Below are positions 1-9,037 of a DNA stretch of 64,000 bases, in pieces. Numbering within the stretch: position 1 is the first letter of the stretch; each line of letters starts with the position of its first letter. A program made the position numbers and the translations under genes. Origin of the DNA: Bacillota bacterium (lineage in GTDB: Bacteria; Bacillota; Clostridia; Acetivibrionales; DSM-1351); the NCBI GenBank assembly GCA_023416275.1, contig JAEZIB010000102.1, positions 152,273-216,272 on the forward strand, given 5' to 3'. Below the pieces are notes generated by a model. The model saw nothing but the letters and a program-made list of their open reading frames with translations. It did not search any database and was not told the DNA's origin.

Positions 1-63
1 TTCACTCTCTGTGCACTTTTTATTTATATATTGTTTATCTATATTTTAGTGATACTCGTTGTT

Positions 64-2562
64 TTATGGAAGAACATCCAAGTCTTCATCTGGAAGAGTA
101 GGAAGCAAAGGAGTATCTAGTGTGGATTCCTGACCAACTTGCGGGGATTGAGTATTGGTTCCTTGCCCCGAGTTAACTGGAGGTCCTACAATACTGGATG
201 CACTGTGGATGGTACAATATTCACCTTGAGGAATTTCATATATCCAATCCTTAATCTTTGATACTAAAGATGGGTCTTTAGGAAGGTAAGGAACTGGTCT
301 TTGAATAAATACTCGTTCTTGCACTACTGAAGCAGGACAATATTCATTTGCTAACAATGGCCTGCCATAAATGTCTTTGCTAGTAGTATCCACTTTTGCT
401 AGCACATGGACATCACAGGTATCTGTAGGTTCTGTACCTTTAGCAAAATATTCTGTTCTGATTGCATTGCCTCTAGGGTCTTGGCTGCAATACTTACCTG
501 GTAATTTACCTGAATATATGCAGATGGTTTTCTTTACTATTCCGGCAGGTTGCTGGAAGTCTTTAACCTCTAAATCAGCATGTATCCTATTCATCACTTT
601 ATTCCATAACTTAAGGGATTGATTGTACTCAGAGTTTTTTAATGATTTTGGATTATTGTATCCATACCATGTAGCACCCACATAATAAGGTGAAAAACCA
701 ACAAACCATTTGTCGTAATTATCGTTTGTTGTACCAGTTTTTCCTGCTGTTGGTATAACTTTTCCAGCTGAGTTTTTAACAGTTCCAAGTCCGCCTGTAG
801 CAGCTGTACCAGAAGTAACAACATCTCTCATCATACTAGTCATAAGAAACGCGGTTGTTTCTTTATAAACAATGTTCTTTTTTTGTTCTTTTGTCTTGTC
901 AAGTATTACATTACCACTTTCATCAGTTACTTTTGTGTATGAAATGGGTTCAAGATAGACACCATCATTTACAAAGGGAACATATGCAGAGGACATAATT
1001 AATGGATTAACACCCTCATTAAGACCACCAAGAGCCATAGAAACATATCCTTCTTTTGATCTATCAATATTTGACTTCTTTAGGTAAGCAATTGATTTTT
1101 CAGCACCTAAATAATCCATAAAAACTTTCGCTGCGACAACATTTATGGAGCTTCTAATACCACTTCTTATTGTAGAAAGACCTCTAAAGCTTGATTCGGA
1201 GTTTTTTGGATACGGTGTAGTTGGGTGTTGTGGATCAAGATAGATTGGAACATCATCTACAACAGTTGCAGGTGTTATTAAGCCTAAGTCTATTGCTGGA
1301 CCATAAACAGCTATTGGCTTAAAGCTTGAACCAGGCTGCCTTTTCATAGAAGTAGCTCTGTTAAGAGTGAAATTTCCTTTTTTATAGCCATATGCCCCAT
1401 ACATACCACGAATTTGTCCTGTAGTAGGGTCTAAAATAAGCATTGCAGCTTGAGCCTGCATATCAGGATTACTAATCTTTTTGTTTACAGGAAAATTCTC
1501 TATATTTGTAAATTCTTCATTCATTACTTTCTGAATTTTTGTATCTTGAGTTGTATATATTTTCAAGCCACTATTGTAAATCTTTATATTAGCAGCATCA
1601 CTTGAAATATTGTACTTTTCCATTAAATCGTTCTGAACCTGAGTCAGAACATAGTCAACAAAATAACTCTGAACATTATTGACAGAAACATTTTCATCTG
1701 TATTTCTCTCGTAAATTTTCAGTTCTTCTGCAATGGCTTCATTATACTCGTTTTGAGTAATTTTACCTTGATCGAGCATTGCTCGTAAAATAATTTCCTG
1801 ACGTTCTTTATTCCTTTTTATATTGTTCTCACCCAAAGTAGGATCATAATATCCAGGAGATTTTGTAACGCCTGCGATACTTGCACATTCGGCAAGGGAT
1901 AAGTCCTTTACATCCTTATTAAAGAACTTTTTTGCGGCAGCCTGAACGCCATAGCAGCCTGAACCTGTAGTAATACGATTCATGTAATTATCAAGAATTT
2001 GATCCTTTGATAGATTTCTCTCTAGCTGAATAGCTTGCCAAGCTTCCTGTACTTTTCTTTTTATTGTAGTATCTTCATTGCCTGTAATATTTTTAACTAA
2101 TTGTTGAGTAATTGTACTACCACCAAAGGAAGCATCTCCAAAATGGATTATATAACTAAAAGCAGCCTTCACGAATCTTTTAAAATCAACGCCTCCATGA
2201 TTATAAAAATTCTTATCCTCAATTGCTATAAATGCGTTTCTCAAATTATCAGGAATTTCAGAATGAACAACAACAACTCTGTTCTCACTGCCTTTAATCT
2301 GAGCCATCTCAGCGCCTTCTGAATCGTATATAAAAGAAGTAAGTTTAGTTAATTCAAGTTGATTAGGTGTTATTGCATCAGCACTTTTTAAATAACCAAG
2401 ACAAGCACCTCCTAATATACCTGCAAAAGTGCAGCCTATTGATATAAAGATAACAACTACTGTTTTCAAAACAGCGAGAGCAAATTGGGAGTAGGTGCTT
2501 TTTTTCTTTGTCTTCTTTTTTTGCTCACTTCTGCCTGAAGCAGTATTTTCATTCGATTTCAT
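64..2562 (-). CDS. Class A penicillin-binding protein (PBP1A-type transglycosylase/transpeptidase)
   Basis: This bifunctional cell-wall enzyme polymerises lipid II into glycan strands and cross-links the stem peptides at the outer face of the membrane. A lysine-rich cytoplasmic tail precedes one membrane span (about residues 28-58). The glycosyltransferase domain follows, with EDKNFY near 115-120 and GGSTITQQLVKN. The transpeptidase domain has the three penicillin-binding motifs: SSFK (about 411), SIN in a SSINVVAAK context, and KTGTT (about 606). The length of 832 residues is normal for a class A PBP; the C-terminal tail is Pro/Gln/Thr-rich and probably disordered. It stands alone on the minus strand with its own upstream gap. 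The family assignment is secure; the paralogue name (ponA/pbpF-like) cannot be decided here. Confidence 0.95.
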   Translation of the reverse strand: MKSNENTASGRSEQKKKTKKKSTYSQFALAVLKTVVVIFISIGCTFAGILGGACLGYLKSADAITPNQLELTKLTSFIYDSEGAEMAQIKGSENRVVVVHSEIPDNLRNAFIAIEDKNFYNHGGVDFKRFVKAAFSYIIHFGDASFGGSTITQQLVKNITGNEDTTIKRKVQEAWQAIQLERNLSKDQILDNYMNRITTGSGCYGVQAAAKKFFNKDVKDLSLAECASIAGVTKSPGYYDPTLGENNIKRNKERQEIILRAMLDQGKITQNEYNEAIAEELKIYERNTDENVSVNNVQSYFVDYVLTQVQNDLMEKYNISSDAANIKIYNSGLKIYTTQDTKIQKVMNEEFTNIENFPVNKKISNPDMQAQAAMLILDPTTGQIRGMYGAYGYKKGNFTLNRATSMKRQPGSSFKPIAVYGPAIDLGLITPATVVDDVPIYLDPQHPTTPYPKNSESSFRGLSTIRSGIRSSINVVAAKVFMDYLGAEKSIAYLKKSNIDRSKEGYVSMALGGLNEGVNPLIMSSAYVPFVNDGVYLEPISYTKVTDESGNVILDKTKEQKKNIVYKETTAFLMTSMMRDVVTSGTAATGGLGTVKNSAGKVIPTAGKTGTTNDNYDKWFVGFSPYYVGATWYGYNNPKSLKNSEYNQSLKLWNKVMNRIHADLEVKDFQQPAGIVKKTICIYSGKLPGKYCSQDPRGNAIRTEYFAKGTEPTDTCDVHVLAKVDTTSKDIYGRPLLANEYCPASVVQERVFIQRPVPYLPKDPSLVSKIKDWIYEIPQGEYCTIHSASSIVGPPVNSGQGTNTQSPQVGQESTLDTPLLPTLPDEDLDVLP

Positions 2563-3150
2563 ACATAACCTCCATAAACCAAAATCACAAAATATATAAG
2601 TTGAGTATCTCCCTATGCGAGTTAGTGATATAGGAAATAAATAAATATTTGTCTAGGACATTATACCACAAATAGAGGGTAAGTGTATAATTTTTACTAA
2701 AAGTCAATTAGGGTACAGCGTCTTTAAATGGTTTATGGTGGGGATGGATATGGAGTTATGAGCAAAGAAGCTTTTGGATACTATCGGTGAAACAAAGGTA
2801 ATGTAAGGTGGTTACTGCTTGATTGCTCAAATCTACAAAAAGCTGCTCACAGCTTATTAATATGTGAAGAGAACGATGAATACCCGAAATGTAAACTTCG
2901 TATTTTCCAACATGATAACCGACCAAAACCGAAACAGGTATAAAATTATTTCTCTATTTCCCATAGTAATTATACTTTTAATCACTGTTATCATGTATAT
3001 GTATTGCGTAGAGTCACTGTAATTTTTCGCAAAAATACTCCATTTCATTTTGCGTTTGATATGGAGTATTTCAAATACTATTATTTAAATTTACTAACTT
3101 TCCGAAACTATAGGAGTTCATACTTATCAATGGTAAGATGGGTGGGTAAA
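2563..3150. other. Intergenic gap between PBP gene and bactofilin gene
   Basis: No convincing gene is seen. The part next to 2563 should hold the PBP promoter. The stretch 2720-2945 has short open pieces in several frames broken by stops and may be gene debris, but it cannot be assigned. The end near 3033-3071 carries the bactofilin terminator hairpin. Confidence 0.5.
3033..3071 (-). terminator. Probable rho-independent terminator of the M23-bactofilin operon
   Basis: A perfect 11-bp inverted repeat (AAATACTCCAT at 3033-3043, ATGGAGTATTT at 3061-3071) lies 80 bases past the bactofilin stop in the direction of transcription. Read on the minus strand, the stem ends in a T-rich stretch. Confidence 0.6.
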
Positions 3151-3582
3151 TTACATTTCTGTTTGCCCTTCATCTATAACAGAGCTTTTCTTGTAATCTT
3201 TCTTTTTGCCCATCAATAATGATTTTGAAGTCTGATTTTCAAGCATTTTACAATTTCCGTCAAATATACTGCCTTCTTCACAAATAAAAGTTTTTACTTG
3301 GATATCACCCATCAATTTTGCTGTAGATAAAAGCTTAAGCAGACCTGAAGAGGAAACATCTCCGTCAATGCTACCTGCAACATGTATATTTGATGCTGTG
3401 ACATTACCTTTAATACTAGCAGCTTCACCTACAAAAAGGTCGCCTTGAACAGAAATATTCCCTGTTAATTTGCCGTCTATTCTGATAATTCCTTTAGAAT
3501 TAATATCTCCTATTAATTCAGTATTTGAACCAATTAAGGTATCAAAGCTTGCTTTTTCAAAATCCGTTTGTTTATTAAACAA
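3151..3582 (-). CDS. Bactofilin family (polymer-forming cytoskeletal) protein
   Basis: Bactofilins self-assemble into filaments at the membrane and recruit cell-wall enzymes. The 143-residue product shows the typical bactofilin core of short beta-helix rungs rich in Gly, Ile and Val (GDINSKGIIRIDGKL, GNISVQGDLFVGE, IKGNVTASNIHVAGSIDGDV). Short charged tails flank the core. The start is taken as TTG at 3582 because GGGAGG lies six bases before it; a longer reading frame back to 3627 has no ribosome site. It follows the M23 peptidase gene with an 81-base gap, an arrangement common in Clostridia in which bactofilin is thought to position the peptidase. A role in cell shape or sporulation is an inference. 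Confidence 0.9.
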   Translation of the reverse strand: MFNKQTDFEKASFDTLIGSNTELIGDINSKGIIRIDGKLTGNISVQGDLFVGEAASIKGNVTASNIHVAGSIDGDVSSSGLLKLLSTAKLMGDIQVKTFICEEGSIFDGNCKMLENQTSKSLLMGKKKDYKKSSVIDEGQTEM

Positions 3583-3663
3583 TGTCGTTCCTCCCTTAAA
3601 GTATAATAAATTTATTTTAAATAACATAATTTAACAAAAGAGTACTTATATTTAAAAGTATAT

Positions 3664-4614
3664 TTATTTGTATGAGTTAAAATCAACATACTCAGTTGGG
3701 TCAACTGGAATATTATTAATTCTGATTTCAAAATGCAGATGAGGGCCTGTGCTTAAGCCTGTACTACCCACCAATGCTATTTTTTGACCTTTATTTATAT
3801 TGTCACCGCTCTTCACTAGTAGCCTTGAAGCATGAGCATATAATGTACGATATCCATTTCCATGGTTTATTATAACATTGTTACCATATCCTTTGGAATA
3901 TCCTGAGTATTCAACGATACCTGCAGCAGATGCTAATATTGGATCACCGCTAGAAGAGGATATATCTACACCGTCATGTTCTATATTTACTTTTTTAATA
4001 GGATGGTTTCTCATACCAAATGGAGAACTTATTTTTCCTGAAGCAGGAATCAAGGTTGGAATTGCATTAACTACCTTTTCAAGTTTTTCTTTTGAAGTCT
4101 TAAGTTCTTTAAGCAATTGTTCATCTGAATTAAAGTTTTTATTTAATTGCTCTACAATACTATTTAGCTTAATTAAGTCTAAGCCTGCTTGGCTCGTGCT
4201 CTTGCTTTTCACAGTAGAGCCTCTATTAGATTTGGAGATATAATTATCAGCTATTTGCTTGTACATCTTAGTAAACTCATTAATTTTTTGTTTACTAGCT
4301 GCTGCATTTGTTTGCAGGGCTTTTATTTGATTATTACTTGCTGCCAACACTTTATTTTGTTCAATAAGTGAGAGGGATAAGGTCTCTATCTGCTGCTGTA
4401 AGTCTTTTTTGCTTAATTCCTTAGCTTGTACATTTTTCTGTGATAAATTAATGATATATACTGAAAGTGAAACTGAAAGAATTAAAAGCAATGTAGCTAA
4501 TATTTTTGCAAATGGTGCTTTAATGGAATACTTCTTAACACTATCGTTACTATTTGGAATTATAACTATTGAGTAGGTCTTATTGAGTTTTTTGATAATA
4601 CTTGAAAAATTCAT
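3664..4614 (-). CDS. M23 family (LytM-type) peptidoglycan endopeptidase with membrane anchor
   Basis: This is a zinc metallopeptidase that cuts peptide cross-bridges of peptidoglycan outside the membrane. One membrane segment (about residues 33-53) follows a short cytoplasmic region. A Gln/Lys-rich coiled coil runs from about 60 to 185, and the M23 domain fills the C-terminus. The zinc-site motifs are visible: HDGVDI (about 213-218) and GPHLHFEIR (about 290). The 316-residue length is usual for this architecture, as in the SpoIIQ/LytM-like proteins. It is the first gene of a two-gene operon with the bactofilin downstream. All metal ligands look intact, so it is probably active. Confidence 0.93.
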   Translation of the reverse strand: MNFSSIIKKLNKTYSIVIIPNSNDSVKKYSIKAPFAKILATLLLILSVSLSVYIINLSQKNVQAKELSKKDLQQQIETLSLSLIEQNKVLAASNNQIKALQTNAAASKQKINEFTKMYKQIADNYISKSNRGSTVKSKSTSQAGLDLIKLNSIVEQLNKNFNSDEQLLKELKTSKEKLEKVVNAIPTLIPASGKISSPFGMRNHPIKKVNIEHDGVDISSSSGDPILASAAGIVEYSGYSKGYGNNVIINHGNGYRTLYAHASRLLVKSGDNINKGQKIALVGSTGLSTGPHLHFEIRINNIPVDPTEYVDFNSYK

Positions 4615-4724
4615 TAGTAAATACCACCGTTCTTTATTTACAGTTTTAAATATTTAGTATACAAAGTTATTTATGCTTAACCTTGCCTTTTAGAGGAAAT
4701 AAATCCATTGTATTTTATCCAACA

Positions 4725-4806
4725 GTTTAGGTTTTTATGAATTATACAAATAGAAGGCTTCAGTCCTAAACCAAAGCATCAGCTATCAGTCAATAGTAAT
4801 TGACTG
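4725..4806. repeat. Partial copy of the dispersed structured intergenic repeat
   Basis: The arrangement of a TTTAGGTTT-like arm, a CTAAACC-like arm, a hairpin and the terminal AGTAATTGACT block matches the right half of the element at 9828-9965. The left half is missing. The match is by eye, with many substitutions. Confidence 0.5.
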
Positions 4807-5148
4807 ATTAATAATAGTCCAGGAAAAATAAGAAAAATAAGTATAGCTAAAAATTATCAACAAAAATAAAAAATACTATTTTCTTTATAACATTATTAAA
4901 ATAATGTTGCAATACTTTTTATAAAAATTAAATTTCAATTTTTTTTGTCCGGTTAATATTTAGCATAGGCCGAATTAAAATTAAATGATTTTTAGTGTCA
5001 AAATACGATGGGAGATTGGCTTCTATATAGATTTGTTAACTAATAGTAAAATTAATAAAAATAATTTGGAAAATAAAGGTTTAAATACATATATATGTGG
5101 AATACTTATAATAACGGCAAACTGATTCAATTAATACACTTAGATTTT

Positions 5149-5174
5149 GTCCCTTACGAGGGACATTTTTTTTT
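5149..5174 (+). terminator. Strong rho-independent terminator with no plus-strand gene before it
   Basis: The stem GTCCCT (5149-5154) and AGGGAC (5159-5164) closes a TACG tetraloop and is followed by a run of nine T after one A. It reads as a terminator only on the plus strand. The nearest genes on both sides are on the minus strand, so a small untranslated RNA may end here. Confidence 0.75.
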
Positions 5175-5213
5175 GAAATTTTATAGAGAATATAAAGATT
5201 TATAAAAATAATA

Positions 5214-5238
5214 AAGGAGCAGTTATTAGCTACTCCTT
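5214..5238 (-). terminator. Probable terminator of the four-helix membrane protein gene
   Basis: The imperfect stem AAGGAGCAG (5214-5222) and CTACTCCTT (5230-5238) is followed on the minus strand by a T-rich tract. It lies 40 bases beyond the stop of the minus-strand gene. Confidence 0.6.
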
Positions 5239-5277
5239 ATACTAGACTAGATTAAATTAATGATTTCAGAAGATGAC

Positions 5278-5637
5278 TTACATTGCTCTTCCAGGAATGA
5301 TTGCATCAACAATACCATAAACTACAGCACCAATTAAGGCGCCAAAGAGTGTTATATTGTATCCTGGAACAAAAAACTTTATAGCGTATATGATAACAGC
5401 AGCTAGTAAAAAACCAGATATTCCTCTTCCAAATGGAGCAGCATTAATTCCTGAAATCATATTTACAAGCAAATCTAGAACAGCAAGAACAACTGCGGCA
5501 ATTGCAAGTGAAAGCCATGACGAAATTGAAAAACCAGGTGTAAAAAATGCTGTTATTGCTAAAACTACTGCTCCAACAACCAAACGCAATAAAAACTGCC
5601 CAATACTGGATCGTTCCCTATGCTTAACTTTTTCCAT
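5278..5637 (-). CDS. Phage holin family IV-type small membrane protein (YvlD-like)
   Basis: The 119-residue product has a basic N-terminus (KHRERSSIG) and four hydrophobic segments at about residues 13-30, 36-62, 70-87 and 92-110. The glycine-rich turns fit the family annotated as mycobacterial four-TM phage holin, superfamily IV, whose Bacillus member is YvlD. Chromosomal members are not phage lysis proteins; many respond to envelope stress. Nothing phage-like is nearby, so a host membrane protein of unknown role is the best reading. It stands alone with a terminator 40 bases downstream. Confidence 0.85.
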   Translation of the reverse strand: MEKVKHRERSSIGQFLLRLVVGAVVLAITAFFTPGFSISSWLSLAIAAVVLAVLDLLVNMISGINAAPFGRGISGFLLAAVIIYAIKFFVPGYNITLFGALIGAVVYGIVDAIIPGRAM

Positions 5638-6310
5638 AGTAAATTATCCTTTCTTGTTAGAGATATTTAACTACAGTATATTTTTCTCTTTATGCATAAT
5701 AATATTCTGATAAGTTTTGGAAGGTTTTATTTTTTGAATGATTTTTGTATTTATTACTCAACTATCCCATACAGAAAATCTATCGGTGTTCAAACTTATC
5801 AATGGTTTGTTGCCGAAATAGTTACTCGAATTAGTAATGGCTCATCTCAGTGTTTTTGCTGCCTTTCCACATTCACCATCCATGGTTCATGGTGTGCTAA
5901 AACCGACATCGTGTCGGTTTTCTAGCAAAAAACTTCAATTTGCCAACTAATTCATGCAATTATTTCTAATCCAACTTTCCATTGATAATTGATAAGTTGA
6001 ACACCTATAATTCAACTGGAAAAGTTGAGTTTATTATATATAAAATTTTTATCAAGCAATTTTATATTTTCTATATTTGGAGATAATCATGCATTAGGAT
6101 AATAAAAAGTGCAAACAATATAATCATAAAAATATAGGAAGGAGAGAGTTGCGTAAAATTTAAAAAGTCAAATACCATCAATTAATGATAACATTGTATC
6201 TATGGTTTGTTTTTTGAACACATGGTTGGTACAAAGTTTTTCTTCTAGATTATATCGGGAAAAACTTTGAATTATATTGACTTTATAAATATTTGCGTAG
6301 CGAAATTATT
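5638..6310. other. Intergenic gap, repeats and a hairpin only
   Basis: Open frames here lack ribosome sites and a recognisable product. The stretch 5770-5830 (with TATCAATGGTTTGTTG) resembles 9610-9665, so a dispersed intergenic repeat is likely. One strong hairpin lies at 5896-5926. Confidence 0.5.
5896..5926. terminator. Hairpin, possible terminator
   Basis: AAAACCGACA (5899-5908) and TGTCGGTTTT (5912-5921) form a perfect 10-bp stem over a three-base loop. GCT/AGC adds outer pairs. There is no gene immediately before it on either strand, so it may belong to the repeat debris. Confidence 0.5.
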
Positions 6311-6517
6311 ATGAATGAGAATGAAATAGAAATTACGACTTATGATAGGCTACTTAGAGCATGGGAGAATTCCATGGAGCTTGTTAGAGATTATGAAATG
6401 TATTCGAAAAGAATAGAGGATAAGAAAGTTAAGGATGTTTTTAAAGAGTTTGCTGAGGATGAAGGAATGCATGCATCTAAATTACGAAATATAATTTTGG
6501 ATTACAAAAAACAGTAA
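6311..6517 (+). CDS. Small ferritin-like/rubrerythrin-type helical protein
   Basis: The 68-residue product is almost wholly helical. It has a spaced acidic/His pattern (E..MELVRDYEMYSKR, then FAEDEGMHASKLR) like half of a ferritin-like bundle; EDEGMHA resembles the ExxH iron ligand pair. Full ferritin-like domains need about 130-150 residues, so a homodimer would be needed or metal binding may be lost. The start is set at ATG 6311; a TTG at 6293 is also in frame, and neither has a good Shine-Dalgarno site. A clear terminator follows. The function is inferred only from the pattern. Confidence 0.65.
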   Translation: MNENEIEITTYDRLLRAWENSMELVRDYEMYSKRIEDKKVKDVFKEFAEDEGMHASKLRNIILDYKKQ

Positions 6518-6548
6518 GCTTGAATAAGGTCAACAGATAAACAAATTA

Positions 6549-6600
6549 AAAATGCTTGAATTGTAATGGATAATTTGCCATCAATTCAAGCATTTTATAT
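6549..6600 (+). terminator. Convergent terminator after the ferritin-like gene
   Basis: A perfect 15-bp inverted repeat spans 6549-6563 and 6582-6596 (core AATGCTTGAATTG). The right arm ends in TTTT. It sits between convergent genes and may serve both strands. Confidence 0.8.
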
Positions 6601-6694
6601 TGAATAAAAAACTTAGCTTTAACTACTAATTCCTGCGATTATTTCTGTTTATTAAGCACTGACTAAAATAATATGAATCAATTTTTTTTGTGAT

Positions 6695-9037
6695 TTACTT
6701 TAGCATTAGTGTATCTATTTTTTCCAATGTTTTATAATTATATGAAGAGACAATGCCATCTTGAATGTAATAGAGCTTATCACCAATATATAAGTTGCGA
6801 CGGCCATACGGTATATACGTGCCATAAATTTCAGGCTGTATGTACTCCAAAATTCCTTTTAAATTAATTTTATTGTTAGCTAGATTAATTACTGCAGCAC
6901 CTTGACGGTTGTTATTCGAAGTATCTGTAATAGATGCATCAAATACTATATTATTGTTATTTTTATCATACATAACAGCTTTATGATTATAGAAGGCTTC
7001 GGAATAGCTGCCTGAGTCACCAAGTACATAGTTTGATATTTCTTTAGGCTTACCCATGTCTGATACATCAAATAAAGATAGCTTGATTCCTCCTTGCCTT
7101 GTACCAACTACAACTTCCTTACCGTTAGAATCTTTTTTATATATTTCATAAGTATCCTGCCCTATTCCCAAAATCAGGTTTTCTCCAACAGGGTGCAGAT
7201 AATTGCTGAATCCGGGTATTTTTAGTTCTCCTGTTACTTTAGGATTCTTTGGGTCAGATAAATCAAATACAAACAGTGGATCCATTGTTCTATAGGTTAC
7301 GATATATCCTTTGTCTCCCATAAAACGTACCGAATATATCTGCTCACCCTTTGCTAAGCCTGTTACTGAACCGCAAATATTAAGAGAATTATCCAGCACG
7401 AACAGGTTGTTTTCACTATTCCAGGTTGTAGCTATTCTAAAATATCCATTGTATTCGTCCATTGAAAATTGATTTAATACATAACCATCTACTTTGCCAG
7501 AGCCGGCATACCCTATATTCATTTTGTCTATATTAAATTTGGTAATTGTTGATTGACCATTATAGTTATTACCCACTAAATAAAGGGATGAATTATTCAT
7601 GTACATAATATGTCCGGAGGCTGCAATTGCTTCAACCTGGGTTTTTTCATTGTTGCTTATATTTATGGCAGATATTACTAAGTAGCCAAATGATTTTCCT
7701 TCAGGTAATATCATAATGTCATTAATAGGTAATGCTTCATGCTTATTGCTTACTATAGTATCTCTCATATAAGGCAGAACTATGTCGTTATACACGTAGG
7801 TGTTTGTTACTAGGTACACTATATCACCATTTTTTCGGCTGGATTGATAGCCACCTTCCATTTCATGGCCTTTAATAAATTTTGGGTTCTGGTGGTCAGA
7901 TATATCATAAATATCTACAAAGCTGTAGTTTTTATATCTATAAGGCATATATAGCTTTGCATCTGGAGCAATATCTGTAGTTGCTTGAATATCTTTTTCA
8001 ATAGGAGTATTAGATGTAGATTTCTGTTCTGGCAAGGTGTTATTTTGAGTTTCATATCTGCTGCCCATTAAAACAAGGCGGTTTTCATCAATGTATATTT
8101 CAGCTACTGTTTTATTTTGTGGCAGCTTGATAACTGCTGACTCCTTTAAAGCTCCGTTGCTATCAGTGCTGACGATACGGACTGCATTGTTTCCAGAAAT
8201 ATAAATGTACTTTCCATCTGTTTTAACAATATCAGCCTCATCAATTCCTTGTACCTGCGTATTTGTGGTGGAATAATCAGATGAGGAATTTGTCGCATCA
8301 GATTGAGCTGAATTGCTTACAGGGGAGTCTGCAGCTTTAGAGGCACCTGAATCTACATCTTCAGAAAATGTTACTAATAAACTGTCACGCCTAATACCCC
8401 ACTGAGACATAACCGATTTTATCTGCTCAAGAGAGGTCGCTTTAACTGCAGCTCCTATTTTTTGCTTGATTTTGTCTGCAAGCTCTTTATTTTCTTTTAG
8501 CTTAATTTCAGAATTACTTATAGCAATTATTTTGTTATAGTATGAAACCTTACGACCCAATATGTCTTCACATATTACTTTTATGGGCACCATTGTACGC
8601 TGGTTTAAAATAGAGGTTCTTGTATCAAGCTGAATCTCTTTTTCTGAAAAACCTTCCTTAATAATATATTTCTTTTCTCCTATTGGAAATATGTATTGCT
8701 TGCCGTTAGAGTTTATTACCGCTTTTCTTTGTGCTCCGTTATAGCTGACATCGGCCTTAAAATATTCTGATAGCGCACGCAGTGGAACTAATGTGCGATT
8801 GTCAATAACTGTAGCTGCAACGTCTAGATTTTGTGGGTCTAAAGGTGAAATTTTGTCCTGTGAAAGTATAAGAGGACTTCCTACATAAAGATAGACATCA
8901 CTGTATGTATAATTTTTTGCAGCTGTGTTTTCTTGAATTGGTAGAGCTAATGACTGACCTGAAGCAGGAAACACCATACTAAATAAAATTGAGATGGTAA
9001 GAGCCAAAAGGCTACCAGATATAAGTTTTTTTTTCAT
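6695..9037 (-). CDS. Secreted protein with copper-amine-oxidase N-like domain and beta-propeller domain
   Basis: The 780-residue exported protein starts with a signal peptide (MKKK, hydrophobic to about residue 25, ending in PASGQS). A copper amine oxidase N-terminal-like domain covers about residues 45-170 (DNRTLVPLRALSEYF, then NQRTMVPIKVI), a fold used in Clostridia as an extracellular binding module. A Thr/Ser-rich linker leads into the PF09826-type beta-propeller region (about 260-780). That region starts with NTQVQGIDEADIVKTDGKYIY and repeats blades of the type YIVTYRTMDPLFVFDLSDP. This two-part architecture is typical of Clostridia cell-surface proteins of unknown role. It is transcribed alone. 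Confidence 0.92.
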   Translation of the reverse strand: MKKKLISGSLLALTISILFSMVFPASGQSLALPIQENTAAKNYTYSDVYLYVGSPLILSQDKISPLDPQNLDVAATVIDNRTLVPLRALSEYFKADVSYNGAQRKAVINSNGKQYIFPIGEKKYIIKEGFSEKEIQLDTRTSILNQRTMVPIKVICEDILGRKVSYYNKIIAISNSEIKLKENKELADKIKQKIGAAVKATSLEQIKSVMSQWGIRRDSLLVTFSEDVDSGASKAADSPVSNSAQSDATNSSSDYSTTNTQVQGIDEADIVKTDGKYIYISGNNAVRIVSTDSNGALKESAVIKLPQNKTVAEIYIDENRLVLMGSRYETQNNTLPEQKSTSNTPIEKDIQATTDIAPDAKLYMPYRYKNYSFVDIYDISDHQNPKFIKGHEMEGGYQSSRKNGDIVYLVTNTYVYNDIVLPYMRDTIVSNKHEALPINDIMILPEGKSFGYLVISAINISNNEKTQVEAIAASGHIMYMNNSSLYLVGNNYNGQSTITKFNIDKMNIGYAGSGKVDGYVLNQFSMDEYNGYFRIATTWNSENNLFVLDNSLNICGSVTGLAKGEQIYSVRFMGDKGYIVTYRTMDPLFVFDLSDPKNPKVTGELKIPGFSNYLHPVGENLILGIGQDTYEIYKKDSNGKEVVVGTRQGGIKLSLFDVSDMGKPKEISNYVLGDSGSYSEAFYNHKAVMYDKNNNNIVFDASITDTSNNNRQGAAVINLANNKINLKGILEYIQPEIYGTYIPYGRRNLYIGDKLYYIQDGIVSSYNYKTLEKIDTLMLK

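Larger units (their letters stand above)
4615..5277. other. Intergenic gap with repeat remnant and a stranded terminator
   Basis: No protein gene is seen. Positions 4725-4806 resemble the right half of the structured repeat found whole at 9828-9965. A strong plus-strand terminator lies at 5149-5174 although no plus-strand gene precedes it. A minus-strand hairpin at 5214-5238 probably ends the gene at 5278-5637. Confidence 0.5.

Noticed and set aside
2720..2945. Short coding-like pieces between PBP and bactofilin genes
   Set aside because: Broken by stops in all frames and with no recognised family; too weak to call a pseudogene.
5278..5637. Prophage holin
   Set aside because: No other phage gene is nearby; the protein fits the chromosomal four-TM YvlD-like group.
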